From an uncultured Bacteroidia bacterium (GTDB lineage Bacteria > Bacteroidota > Bacteroidia > Bacteroidales > UBA932), in assembly GCA_902790635.1 (NCBI GenBank), contig CADASN010000011.1, positions 1 through 57,333 on the forward strand: a stretch of DNA of 57,333 nt, read 5' to 3'. The translations under genes were made by a program, and so were the position numbers. Each line of letters opens with the position of its first letter. The stretch's first letter is position 1. Below the pieces are notes generated by a model that was not told the origin of the DNA, ran no database searches, and worked only from the letters and a program-made list of their open reading frames with translations. Shown here in pieces: positions 31,113-39,102 of the stretch.

Positions 31113-31139
31113 TCTGTCAGATAGGTTATTTCTGACAGA
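31113..31139. promoter_or_regulatory. Second TGTCA/TGACA inverted repeat
   Basis: TCTGTCAG, 11 nt, CTGACAGA: a perfect 8-bp inverted repeat sharing the TGTCA core with the operator candidate at 31008. It lies between the TPR regulator and the DUF3244 gene and could be a second operator or an RNA hairpin. Confidence 0.5.
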
Positions 31140-31228
31140 AAGAGGCCTGGAGACAGCCGGCAATCGCAATCGGCTCATTATCAACAATTTGCCCCCCCCC
31201 GGAAATAATGCATATCAAACGGGAAATT

Positions 31229-32968
31229 TCAGAGTATTTTGGGCTCTCTCTTTCCAAGGAGCATAATATACTCTGCTTTTCCGAGGGTCTCTACCTTCGA
31301 ACGATACCTGGATTTCTTCTTATACACGTTATCTACACTCAAACCCAATATATCAGAAATCACAATCGGATCCATATCCAAAATACAGCAGCATAAGAAA
31401 AGCACCTCCTTGGGCTTGCCCCGCAATTTTAAATCCTGTCGCAATCCAGAAATCGCGCCATCCAAAGCCGAATCCAAACGACGAACCAGTTCTGCCCCTC
31501 CATGTTGCATCTGATAGAGATAATTCACCTGCTCTTTCATCTCTTTCCAGGCAAGGCCTTCTTCTATTCTTTTGTTCTCCCGCTGCCATATGGTGCTGCC
31601 AAATCTGCCCATCTGCCTGAATCGTTCCAATCGCTCTCTTTTGATCTCTTCTTTGATCGCTTCCAATCGACGAAGATCTTCCTTTTCTTGAAGCAGTTCT
31701 GCGTTTGTCATAGAATACTCCTTTGACAAAGTATCATACCGAGACTCAAGATCGTGCATTTCACGAATCAAAGAAGCCCTGACCTCATATAGCCGGTCCC
31801 TTTCCCTTTCCGTGGCGGTCTTGCGGATCTTAATCAACAACACAACAATGACTAACATAAGGACGGCCCCTATAGAAATCAGGAGCACCAGCAGCTTTTC
31901 TTTCCGTTCCCGGTCAGCCTCACCCTCATAATAATCCTGTAATGCCTTGGATACAGAATCTTCCAGCGTGGCTCTGATACTGGTAGCCTCATCATTGTCT
32001 GCTTTCCGTTGATAATCATACGCTTGTTCGTAATCACCCCGGTGCAAAGCAATTCGCGACAACCAGGACGCAGCATGTAACCCCCGGGATTCCGGTAACT
32101 GTTTCAATTGTCCGACAATGGCGTCAGCCGTTTTTGTGTCTCCCAACAGATCTGCTGCATATGCATAGACTCCGGCATCTTTCACAGACAATGGCGCATG
32201 GTAGTCTTTCTGGAGAGAATTCAAAAGGTCAATTGCTTTGGCAGGATTCTGTACCGGCTGGAGCAAAAGCATTCTCGCGTAATTTGGCAAGAAGATCCTC
32301 ATCGCGTGATTGTTGTCCGAAGAGTGTTCGAGACCCTTTCTATAGAGAGAGTCCGCCATGGCCCAGTCCTGCATGCTATGGTATGTCAGCGCCAATTCTC
32401 CCAGCGCCGCTTCATATAGCGGGTCTCCGGCTTCTTCCAGTATCCGCACGCCTTCAGATTTATAGTGGAGCTCTTGCTGGGTGTTATAAACCATGTTATA
32501 GACACTTCCGAAAGCAAGGAAGAGCAAGCCTTTCGCGTGGGAATCCTTTGCCTGACCGGCATACGCTTCCGCCCGGGAATAGGCAATGGCCGCCTGGTTC
32601 AAATCCCCTTGATCCTGAAAGATCCGGCCTTGGTAATAACAGGTCTTCATGCGGTCGTCCGAACTGCCGTGGCGGGAGAACCAGGCGGTGGCATCATCCA
32701 GCAACCCCGGGGTGGTGATGTCCTCGTAGCACTTGTCAAGAGCCATCGTGTGCAGGAGCGCAAACCGGGCCCGGAGGGCGCGGCCACGGACGGCCGTGTT
32801 GTCGAGGGCGCGCAGCACCGCGAGGGCGCTGTCGGGGCGGTCGTTGATGTAGGATTCGACATCATCGAGCAGGGCGACGGTGCTGCGGGTGGCTATGGGA
32901 TGACAGGCGCCCGCAGACAGGAGGAGCGCCAGGGGGAGGACAAGTAGGATACGGGGAAAGGGCTTCAT
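31229..32968 (-). CDS. Membrane-spanning TPR regulator with coiled coil and C-terminal HTH
   Basis: A 579-residue one-component signal transducer. Order: export signal with lipobox-like SAGAC (residues 1-22), tetratricopeptide-type helical repeats outside the inner membrane (about 30-345; AALGELALTYHSMQDW and SWLSRIALHRGDYEQAYDY), one membrane helix (about 357-380), a long cytoplasmic coiled coil (about 385-500), and a C-terminal LuxR/sigma4-like helix-turn-helix (about 540-575; VISDILGLSVDNVYKKKSRYRSKV). This architecture is common in Bacteroidota but poorly studied. It lies just upstream of the DUF3244-protease operon, whose promoter has paired TGTCA sites, so it may sense envelope state and control that operon. 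ATG 32968 is 4 nt after a TATCTTTA box. Confidence 0.85.
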   Translation of the reverse strand: MKPFPRILLVLPLALLLSAGACHPIATRSTVALLDDVESYINDRPDSALAVLRALDNTAVRGRALRARFALLHTMALDKCYEDITTPGLLDDATAWFSRHGSSDDRMKTCYYQGRIFQDQGDLNQAAIAYSRAEAYAGQAKDSHAKGLLFLAFGSVYNMVYNTQQELHYKSEGVRILEEAGDPLYEAALGELALTYHSMQDWAMADSLYRKGLEHSSDNNHAMRIFLPNYARMLLLQPVQNPAKAIDLLNSLQKDYHAPLSVKDAGVYAYAADLLGDTKTADAIVGQLKQLPESRGLHAASWLSRIALHRGDYEQAYDYQRKADNDEATSIRATLEDSVSKALQDYYEGEADRERKEKLLVLLISIGAVLMLVIVVLLIKIRKTATERERDRLYEVRASLIREMHDLESRYDTLSKEYSMTNAELLQEKEDLRRLEAIKEEIKRERLERFRQMGRFGSTIWQRENKRIEEGLAWKEMKEQVNYLYQMQHGGAELVRRLDSALDGAISGLRQDLKLRGKPKEVLFLCCCILDMDPIVISDILGLSVDNVYKKKSRYRSKVETLGKAEYIMLLGKREPKIL

Positions 32969-32972
32969 GGAG

Positions 32973-32980
32973 TAAAGATA
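32973..32980 (-). promoter_or_regulatory. -7 box of the TPR regulator
   Basis: Minus-strand TATCTTTA ends 4 nt before ATG 32968. Copy B of the 78-bp element begins 25 bp further upstream, so the element may replace or influence the -33 region. Confidence 0.55.
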
Positions 32981-33004
32981 ATAATTTTCTCCCGAGCGGT
33001 GTCG

Positions 33005-33082
33005 CCAATGTCCCCGGCGCGGTGCTAAAGGACGCAATAAGTGCGTATAACGTCGTCAATGTCCCCGACTTGGGGACATTGA
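33005..33082 (+). repeat. Dispersed 78-bp palindromic element, copy B
   Basis: Same layout as copy A: CCAATGTCCCC, hairpin ACGCA-ATAAG-TGCGT, then CAATGTCCCC-GACTT-GGGGACATTG. It sits just upstream of the TPR regulator promoter and is followed by a run of eight G. Confidence 0.85.
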
Positions 33083-33142
33083 CGACGCAAGGGGGGGGCT
33101 TGAGGCTCTCCCGCTTGATCTTCAGGTCGGTCTCAATCTCTG

Positions 33143-33163
33143 CGCCGAGCCGCTAATCTAGAT
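33143..33163 (+). repeat. Right 21-bp direct repeat (duplicate of the gpmI 3' end)
   Basis: CGCCGAGCCGCTAATCTAGA plus T equals the gpmI end except one base, and still reads AEPLI-stop. A terminator follows at 33181, as expected for the original gpmI terminator left behind by an insertion. Confidence 0.6.
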
Positions 33164-33180
33164 CTGCAAGCTATTTCATG

Positions 33181-33218
33181 AACAAGGGCCCGTCCAATTG
33201 GCGGGCCCTTGTTTTATT
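33181..33218 (+). terminator. Terminator downstream of the right direct repeat
   Basis: AACAAGGGCCCG, 9-nt loop, CGGGCCCTTGTT then TTATTT. On the plus strand it has a U-rich tail but no intact gene before it. It also lies right after the stop of the convergent 91-residue gene and may serve both strands. Confidence 0.75.
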
Positions 33219-33489
33219 TGATCTTCAGCTTTCCCTTTTGGGGTTTGGCTGAGGCGGCGATGCGCTTCTTGAGGCCGCGGACGATGGCCAGGCCGATGCC
33301 GGTCCAGGAGAAGAGCGGGGTGTACTGCTGTACGAAACCGGACACCAGGTTGGAGGGCTTGTAGTGGTTCCACACGCCCTTGGCATCCGCGGTGATCCCG
33401 GTCTCGAGTTTGCGCCGCCTGGCGCGGACGGACTTGATGGCAGCTTCCAGCTCTTTGCCCGTCTTGATGGAGGCGTATTGGTTACTCAT
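33214..33489 (-). CDS. Small uncharacterised protein of the YtxH/holin-like trio
   Basis: A 91-residue basic protein with one modest hydrophobic stretch (LFSWTGIGLAIVRGL). The N-terminal helix is charged (TGKELEAAIKSVRARRRKLE) and the tail is Lys-rich (KPQKGKLKIK). It overlaps the next gene upstream by 8 bases and is the last of three small envelope-type genes. Such trios with a holin-like and a YtxH-like protein are common in Bacteroidota and are thought to act at the membrane; the function is unknown. Confidence 0.75.
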   Translation of the reverse strand: MSNQYASIKTGKELEAAIKSVRARRRKLETGITADAKGVWNHYKPSNLVSGFVQQYTPLFSWTGIGLAIVRGLKKRIAASAKPQKGKLKIK

Positions 33490-33832
33490 CTGGGTCGGTA
33501 TCGTAAAAAACGTCTATGAACAGCTTGACAAAAAGGTCCTTGAAGAGGCGCTGGCGCAGCGACCAGAGTACAAGCAGGGCGACCAGGAAGACTCCGGCCA
33601 CGATGAGCGTCCCCCACGGAGTGCCCAGCAGACCGTTGAGCCACTGGATCAAGGCGAGAGCGAGCAGCCCGAGCACCACGGTCAGGACCACGATGATCAG
33701 CAGGTAGGCGAGCGTCTGCCCCAGGCCCGTGGAGAGGCCCTTGGTGACCTTGAGTTTGAGCTCGTCTATGCGCAGGTCCGCATACTCGCGTGACTCTTGC
33801 GCGAGTTCCGTGAGGGTTTTCTCCTTGCCCAT
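33482..33832 (-). CDS. Holin-superfamily-III-like membrane protein
   Basis: A 116-residue inner membrane protein. An amphipathic N-terminal helix (YADLRIDELKLKVTKGLSTG) precedes two membrane helices (about 43-65 and 75-95) and an acidic tail (DTDPDE). The layout matches PF07332-type putative holins/competence-like proteins, which in free-living genomes are usually not phage genes. It is flanked by the YtxH-like gene (1 bp away) and the 91-residue gene (8-base overlap). Confidence 0.8.
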   Translation of the reverse strand: MGKEKTLTELAQESREYADLRIDELKLKVTKGLSTGLGQTLAYLLIIVVLTVVLGLLALALIQWLNGLLGTPWGTLIVAGVFLVALLVLWSLRQRLFKDLFVKLFIDVFYDTDPDE

Positions 33833-33833
33833 A

Positions 33834-34085
33834 TCAATCTTCGGATGCTTCCTCTTTCTCTTCTTCAGCCTCTGCCGCCTGTTCCTTTCTCTTGTTGTTC
33901 AGGGCTTCCTCGAGTTTGTCGAGTCCGTTGAGGACGGCGGCGCGGCCGTTGTTGAAGGCTTCGGAGCCTTTCTCCTTGATGTCGTCGATGACCTCCTCGC
34001 CCTTTTCGGTCTTAGCGAGGATCAGCAGGGCGGCACCCGTCAGGGCACCGGCCAGGAATGCGAAAAAAGAATTGCCTTTTGCCAT
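33834..34085 (-). CDS. YtxH-like protein
   Basis: An 83-residue protein: short N-terminal membrane helix (FFAFLAGALTGAALLILA) followed by a charged helix (GEEVIDDIKEKGSEAFNNGR) and a very acidic Glu-rich tail. This is the YtxH layout, linked in other bacteria to general stress. It heads the three-gene unit and starts 12 bp after the rnr stop, so it may be co-transcribed with rnr. Confidence 0.82.
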   Translation of the reverse strand: MAKGNSFFAFLAGALTGAALLILAKTEKGEEVIDDIKEKGSEAFNNGRAAVLNGLDKLEEALNNKRKEQAAEAEEEKEEASED

Positions 34086-34097
34086 GGTATCCGTGTT

Positions 34098-36239
34098 TTA
34101 TTGTAGGTCTTCAATGAGTTCGTAGTCGAGCAGGCGCTGCTCCAGGTTGGCGCTCTTGACGCGGATGCGCACCGGGTCGCCGAGACGGAACTGCCTGTGG
34201 CGGCGCTTGCCGACCAGGCGGTAGCGGGCTTCGTCGAATTCGAAGAAGTCGGAGCGGATGTCCCGTACGGACACCATGCCCTCGATCTTGGTCGGCTCGA
34301 TCTCCACATACATCCCCCATTCGGTGATCCCGGACACGTGTCCCTCGTACTCTTCGCCGATCTTGTCCATCATGAACTCGACCAGCTTGTATTTGGTGGA
34401 GGTGCGCTCGGCATCCGCGGCCACGAGCTCGCGCTCGGAGGCATAGCGGCACTCCTCTTCGAATTTGTCTTTCTTGGCGCTCTCGCCGTTGTCGAGATAG
34501 CGGGCCAGCAGGCGGTGTACCATCAGGTCCGGGTAACGGCGGATCGGGGAGGTGAAATGCGTGTAAAACTTGAAGGCGAGACCGTAGTGGCCGATGTTGT
34601 CGGTGCTGTAGCAGGCCTTGGCCATGGCCCGCAGGGCCAGGTTCTCCAGGGCTGCGAATTCGGGCTTGCCTTTGGCGGAGTCGAGCAGGGCGTTGAGCGC
34701 CTTCGCCGTGGCGCGTCCGCCGGTGGGCGCATCCGTCGGGATGCGGTAGCCGAAGCCCTTGGCGAAGGTGTAGAGGCTCTCGATCTTGAGTTCGTTGGGC
34801 TCGCCGTGCACGCGGTACACGAAGGTCTTGGCGTTCTTCTGCGCCACGGAGTTCATCTGTCCGCCGGTGGCCACGAATTCGGCGACCGTGCGGTTTGCCA
34901 GGAGCATGAACTCCTCGATCAGCCAGTTCGCCTCCTTGGAGACTTTCTGGTAAACCCGCAGCGGCTTGCCGGTCTCGTCCACCTCCACCTTCATCTCCGG
35001 CCGGTCGAAATCGATCGCCCCGGCCTTCCGTTCGTTCTCCTTCAGGATGCTGGCCAACTTGTGCAGCGTCAGGATCGCTTCTGACAGTTGCGGATCGGCA
35101 ACGGCAACTGCCTCAGGAAACCGTGCCACCCTCGGCATCGTAAGAGGGAGGGGCCCATCGTCAGATGGGAGGGGTCCGGCGCAGCCGGACGTTTCAGGAG
35201 GCAGTTGGCCGTTGCCGACCGCTCCGTCTATGATAGTCTGTGCTTGCTCGTAGTCGAGCCGGAAGTCAGAGTTGATAACCGTGCGGCCGAGCCAGCGGGA
35301 CTTGATCTCGGCCTTGGGCGTCATTTCGAAGACGGCGGAGAAGGTCAGCTTGTCTTCGTGCGGCCGCAGGGAGCAGAGCTTGTTGCAGAGCTTCTCCGGG
35401 AGCATCGGGACCGTGCGGTCCACCAGATAGACGGACGTGCCGCGCTCGCGCGCCTCCTTGTCCACGAGCGAGCCGGGGCGGACGTAGTAGGACACGTCGG
35501 CAATGTGCACGCCGACTTCGTAGTTCCCGTTGTCCAACGGCTTGAAAGACAAGGCATCGTCGAAATCCTTGGCATCCGCCGGATCGATGGTGAAGGTGAA
35601 GGTCTGCCGGAAGTCCTTGCGGCCCTTGAGGTCCGCGTCCGTGATCTCTTCGGAGATCTTGTCGGCGGCGTTCTCCACCTCGGGGGAGAAGCGGTACGGG
35701 AGATTGAACTCCGCGAGGATGGCGTGCATCTCGGTCTCGTTCTCCCCGGGCATGCCGAGCACATCCACCACGTGACCGTGCGGCCCGTGGTCGCGGCGGT
35801 CCCAGCGGTCCACGACCGCGGCGACCTTCATCCCGGCCTGCGCGCCCATGGCTGCCGCCTCCTCGGCATCCACCTGGATGTCGTAGGGCATGGTCTTGCT
35901 CTGCATCAGGACCCAGGCCTGGGCCCCGACGGTATGGTAGTATCCGACAAACGGCCGGTTGGAGCGCTCCACGATCTCCACCACCTCGCCCTCACGCCGC
36001 TTCTGGTCGTTGCTCTCCCGCGTCACGGCCACCCGGACCGTGTCGCCCTGCAGGGCATGGCGCGTCTTGGAGGCTTTGACGAAGATATCACCATCCAGGC
36101 CCTCCACCATGACGAAGATGAATCCCTCGCGGGTCATCTGGACCTTCCCGACATACACCGGGAAAACTTTTTTGCTGCTTCCGCCGGTCCTTTTCTTCCC
36201 TCGGGAATCCTGCCGGCCTTTTCCACTTCTTTTCTGCAT
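34098..36239 (-). CDS. rnr: Ribonuclease R with an in-frame palindromic insertion
   Basis: A 3'-5' exoribonuclease that degrades structured RNA and works in rRNA and trans-translation quality control. The 713 residues have cold-shock domains (from about 30, VGKVQMTREGFIFV), the RNB domain with the catalytic Asp cluster in DPADAKDFDDALS, HYGLAFKFYTHFTSPIRRYPD, and a C-terminal S1 domain (GHVSGITEWGMYVEI). Between QAQTIIDGA and LSEAILTLHKLA lies a segment of about 45 residues (GCAGPLPSDDGPLPL) absent from relatives. Its DNA (35096-35217) is an inverted-repeat element. ATG 36239 follows a TATATTTG box by 8 nt. Confidence 0.95.
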   Translation of the reverse strand: MQKRSGKGRQDSRGKKRTGGSSKKVFPVYVGKVQMTREGFIFVMVEGLDGDIFVKASKTRHALQGDTVRVAVTRESNDQKRREGEVVEIVERSNRPFVGYYHTVGAQAWVLMQSKTMPYDIQVDAEEAAAMGAQAGMKVAAVVDRWDRRDHGPHGHVVDVLGMPGENETEMHAILAEFNLPYRFSPEVENAADKISEEITDADLKGRKDFRQTFTFTIDPADAKDFDDALSFKPLDNGNYEVGVHIADVSYYVRPGSLVDKEARERGTSVYLVDRTVPMLPEKLCNKLCSLRPHEDKLTFSAVFEMTPKAEIKSRWLGRTVINSDFRLDYEQAQTIIDGAVGNGQLPPETSGCAGPLPSDDGPLPLTMPRVARFPEAVAVADPQLSEAILTLHKLASILKENERKAGAIDFDRPEMKVEVDETGKPLRVYQKVSKEANWLIEEFMLLANRTVAEFVATGGQMNSVAQKNAKTFVYRVHGEPNELKIESLYTFAKGFGYRIPTDAPTGGRATAKALNALLDSAKGKPEFAALENLALRAMAKACYSTDNIGHYGLAFKFYTHFTSPIRRYPDLMVHRLLARYLDNGESAKKDKFEEECRYASERELVAADAERTSTKYKLVEFMMDKIGEEYEGHVSGITEWGMYVEIEPTKIEGMVSVRDIRSDFFEFDEARYRLVGKRRHRQFRLGDPVRIRVKSANLEQRLLDYELIEDLQ
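35096..35217 (-). repeat. Inverted-repeat (MITE/REP-like) insertion inside rnr
   Basis: The ends CGGCAACGGCAACTGCCTCA... (35096-35121) and the matching inverse (35191-35217) form a 26-27-bp imperfect inverted repeat. Inside are a TCCGGCTGCGCCGGA hairpin and a CCCATC..GATGGG stem. The roughly 122-bp unit is read through in frame within the RNB region. Confidence 0.8.
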
Positions 36240-36247
36240 GATCACTA

Positions 36248-36255
36248 CAAATATA
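36248..36255 (-). promoter_or_regulatory. -7 box of rnr
   Basis: Minus-strand TATATTTG, 8 nt before ATG 36239. Confidence 0.55.
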
Positions 36256-36288
36256 CATAAACTTGTCTGAATTCTCGTGGAAAAATCG

Positions 36289-36296
36289 TATCTTCG
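36289..36296 (+). promoter_or_regulatory. -7 box of apt
   Basis: TATCTTCG, 18 nt before ATG 36315; a one-base variant of the consensus. Confidence 0.45.
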
Positions 36297-36314
36297 TATG
36301 TACTAAATTACCTT

Positions 36315-36839
36315 ATGAGTATCGAAAATCTTAAATCCAGTCTCCGGACCGTGCCGGACTTTCCCGTGAAGGGAATCCTCTTCTGGGATGTGACCACGAT
36401 GTTCAAGAATGCAGAGTGCCTCCGGGAACTCGAAGATATCCTCTACGAACTCTACAAAGACAAGGGCATCACCAAGGTGGTGGGCCTGGAGTCTCGCGGA
36501 TTCGTGATGGGCCCGGCGCTCGCCATCCGGCTGGGTGCGGGCTTCGTGATGGCCCGCAAGCCGGGCAAGCTCCCTGCCGACGTCCTGCGCGAGACCTATG
36601 ACAAAGAATACGGCCACGACACCATCGAGATCCACCAGGATGCGATCACGCCGGATGATGTCGTGCTGATCCACGACGACCTGCTCGCCACGGGCGGCAC
36701 GGTCGCCGCAGCCGCCCGCCTGGTCAGCCAGTTCGGCCCGGCGGCGACCTATATCAACTTCATCATCGAGATCGAGGAGCTCAAAGGGCGGGACGTCCTG
36801 CCGGCGGGCATCGAGGTGACGTCCGTGATCAAAGTCTGA
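36315..36839 (+). CDS. apt: Adenine phosphoribosyltransferase
   Basis: Salvages adenine to AMP using PRPP. The 174 residues show DFPVKGILFWDVTTMF at the N-terminus, the base/ribose site VGLESRGFVMGPALA, FVMARKPGKLP, and the PRPP loop VVLIHDDLLATGGT. All conserved positions of the family are kept. It begins a same-strand run with a Tsx-like porin and a purine permease, which points to uptake and reuse of external purines. The start is 5 nt inside the usual family N-terminus. Confidence 0.95.
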   Translation: MSIENLKSSLRTVPDFPVKGILFWDVTTMFKNAECLRELEDILYELYKDKGITKVVGLESRGFVMGPALAIRLGAGFVMARKPGKLPADVLRETYDKEYGHDTIEIHQDAITPDDVVLIHDDLLATGGTVAAAARLVSQFGPAATYINFIIEIEELKGRDVLPAGIEVTSVIKV

Positions 36840-36859
36840 CATTCAACATATAAAATAAG

Positions 36860-37609
36860 ATGAAAAAAGTATTCTTGATGGCGGTAACTTCCGCTGCGCT
36901 GCTTTTGGCTCAAGGAGCAAAGGCCCAGACCAACCTGCAGGTGTTCTACGACTTCGGTTCCGACCGTCAGCATGTGACGACGACGCTCGAAGGATTCTAC
37001 AACGACAACTGGGGCAACACCTTCTTCTTCATCGACCACGATTTCAATTCCCGGGATGCCAAGAACAAGGTGACCGCTCCGAGCGGCACGTATCTGGAGA
37101 TTGCCCGCTGCCTGAATTTCTGGCAGAACACGGCTCTCGCCCCGCTCAGCTTCCAGGTCGAGTACAACGGCGGTGTTTACAACGGCTACACCATCAACAA
37201 TGCCCTCCTGGTCGGTCTCGACTGGTTCCTGCACAGCGCCGACTTCAACAACACCTTCAATTTCAAGGTGCTCTACAAGAAGATCGCCCGCACTACGCAG
37301 CAGGTGCCGCTGCAGTTCACCTTCGTCTGGGGCTTCCAGGACCTCTTCGGCGCCAAGGGCCTCCGCTTCTCCGGATTCGCTGATTTCTGGTGGGAGGACC
37401 ACACGCTCTTTGCGGACCACGCCGGTGACATCCTGCCCATCACGGCCCATACCGTTTTCATCTCCGAGCCCCAGCTCTGGTACAACATCGGCCAGCACTT
37501 CGGCTGCGACAACCTCAACATCGGCGGCGAAGTCGAGCTCTCCTACCATTTCGGCACGAAGAAGGGTTTCTGGTGCCGTCCCTGCGCCGGCATCAAGTGG
37601 GTTTTCTAA
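36860..37609 (+). CDS. DUF5020 family outer membrane protein, Tsx-like nucleoside channel
   Basis: A 249-residue exported protein (signal cut after GAKAQ) made of alternating beta strands and ending in an aromatic residue (GIKWVF), typical of outer membrane barrels. The pattern YDFGSDRQHVTTTLEGFYNDNWGNTFFFIDHDF is that of DUF5020, which belongs with the Tsx-type nucleoside channels. It lies 20 bp after apt and 11 bp before a purine permease, so import of nucleosides or bases across the outer membrane is a good inference. No direct proof of substrate. Confidence 0.85.
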   Translation: MKKVFLMAVTSAALLLAQGAKAQTNLQVFYDFGSDRQHVTTTLEGFYNDNWGNTFFFIDHDFNSRDAKNKVTAPSGTYLEIARCLNFWQNTALAPLSFQVEYNGGVYNGYTINNALLVGLDWFLHSADFNNTFNFKVLYKKIARTTQQVPLQFTFVWGFQDLFGAKGLRFSGFADFWWEDHTLFADHAGDILPITAHTVFISEPQLWYNIGQHFGCDNLNIGGEVELSYHFGTKKGFWCRPCAGIKWVF

Positions 37610-37620
37610 TCCGTTGAGTC

Positions 37621-38961
37621 ATGGCGAATTTCCTGAACAAGGCTTTCGGGTTTGAAGCCGGAAAGCACAATGTCCGGACGGAGATCATCGCGGGCATCAC
37701 CACGTTCCTGACGATGGCCTATATCCTGGCCGTCAATCCCAGCATCTTCAGCGCGCTGGACGGCATGCCCGGCGGTGCGGTCTTCACCGCCACGGCCCTG
37801 GCGGCCATCATCGGTACGCTGGTGATGAGCATCTATGCCAAGAAGCCCTTCGCCCTGGCTCCGGGCATGGGCCTGAACGCCTTCTTCGTCTATACGGTCT
37901 GCCTGACGATGGGATATAGCTGGCAGTTCGCCCTGACGGCCGTCCTGCTCGAAGGTATCCTCTTCATCATCCTGACCCTCACCAAGGTGCGTACCTGGCT
38001 GCTGAATGCCATCCCCGGCACCCTGAAGAAAGCGATCGGCGCCGGTATCGGCCTGTTCATCGCTTTCATCGGCCTGCAGAACTCCGGTATCATCGTCAAT
38101 TCCGACTCTACGCTCGTGACCCTGGGCGAGATCACCAAGGGCCCGGCGCTCGTAGCCATCATCGGCATCTTCATCACGGCCGGCCTGGTGATGCTCAAGG
38201 TCCGCGGAGGTATCCTCATCGGTATTATCGTCACCACGCTCATCGGCCTGGTGGTCAAGGATCCCGCGACCGGCGATGCCGTCACCCAGCTGGTGCGCAA
38301 TGACGCCGGCGCCGTCAAACTCCTCTCGCTGCCGGACAGCGTGTCGCCCATTTTCTGTAAGTTCGAGTTCCACAATATCCTCACCTGGGATATGCTGGTG
38401 GTCGTCTTCACCTTCCTCTTCATCGACATGTTCGATACGATGGGCACCATTATCGGCGTACACCAGGGTGCCGGTCTGGTCGAGCGTGACGAAGTAGAGG
38501 GGATGGAGCAGATGTTCATGGCCGACTCCATCGCGACCGTGTGCGGCGCGTGCCTCGGCACTTCCACCACGACGACCTATGTCGAGAGCGCCGCAGGCGT
38601 GGGTGCCGGCGGCCGCACGGGCCTCACCGCTTTCTCGACGGCAGTCTGCTTCGCGCTGGCATTGTTCTTCTCTCCGATCTTCCTGTCCATCCCGGGTGCG
38701 GCGACCGCTCCCGCCCTGGTGATCGTCGGCGTGATGATGATGCCTTCCATCAAGCGCATCCACTGGGACGACTACTGCAAGAGCATCCCGGCCTTCCTGA
38801 CCATCATCCTGATGCCGGTGGCCTACAGCATTTCCGACGGTATCCTGATCGGTGTGATCGCCTATGTGGCCACGCACGCCATCTCCGGACGCTTCAAGGA
38901 GATCTCGATCCCGATGTGGGTCCTGGCCGTTCTCTTCGTACTGCGGTACATATTCATCTAG
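37621..38961 (+). CDS. NCS2/AzgA family purine base permease
   Basis: A 446-residue inner membrane symporter of the AzgA branch (guanine, hypoxanthine or adenine uptake). It has about 12-14 hydrophobic segments. The N-terminus has EIIAGITTFLTMAYILAVNP. Also seen are APGMGLNAFFVYTV, the segment GAGIGLFIAFIGLQNSGI, FLFIDMFDTMGTIIGV and the TSTTTTYVESAAGVGAGGRTG loop. It is the third gene of the apt-porin-permease run; it and apt together take up and phosphoribosylate purine bases. Confidence 0.93.
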   Translation: MANFLNKAFGFEAGKHNVRTEIIAGITTFLTMAYILAVNPSIFSALDGMPGGAVFTATALAAIIGTLVMSIYAKKPFALAPGMGLNAFFVYTVCLTMGYSWQFALTAVLLEGILFIILTLTKVRTWLLNAIPGTLKKAIGAGIGLFIAFIGLQNSGIIVNSDSTLVTLGEITKGPALVAIIGIFITAGLVMLKVRGGILIGIIVTTLIGLVVKDPATGDAVTQLVRNDAGAVKLLSLPDSVSPIFCKFEFHNILTWDMLVVVFTFLFIDMFDTMGTIIGVHQGAGLVERDEVEGMEQMFMADSIATVCGACLGTSTTTTYVESAAGVGAGGRTGLTAFSTAVCFALALFFSPIFLSIPGAATAPALVIVGVMMMPSIKRIHWDDYCKSIPAFLTIILMPVAYSISDGILIGVIAYVATHAISGRFKEISIPMWVLAVLFVLRYIFI

Positions 38962-39009
38962 TACGGCGCGAGCGGTGTTTTCCCGCCGTGCGGACTCCTG
39001 AAAATGCAG

Positions 39010-39086
39010 CCAATGTCCCCGTTTTGGGGACATTGGCTGCATTTTACGCACTTATTGCTGCCTTTGGCACCAGTGCGGGGACATTG
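39010..39086 (-). repeat. Dispersed 78-bp palindromic element, copy D
   Basis: CCAATGTCCCC-GTTTT-GGGGACATTGG hairpin first, then TACGCACTTATTGC, then GTGCGGGGACATTG. Same element as copy A in reverse. It sits between the permease and the convergent M3 peptidase. Confidence 0.85.
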
Positions 39087-39102
39087 ACTGCAGGAGGGAG
39101 GG

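Noticed and set aside
31192-31200. Run of nine C as a phase-variation tract
   Set aside because: It lies between genes, outside the -7/-33 region of the protease promoter and after the TPR gene stop; slippage there has no obvious effect.
33482-34085. Prophage remnant suggested by the holin-like protein
   Set aside because: No other phage genes; the YtxH-like and holin-like pair next to rnr is a common chromosomal envelope/stress arrangement.
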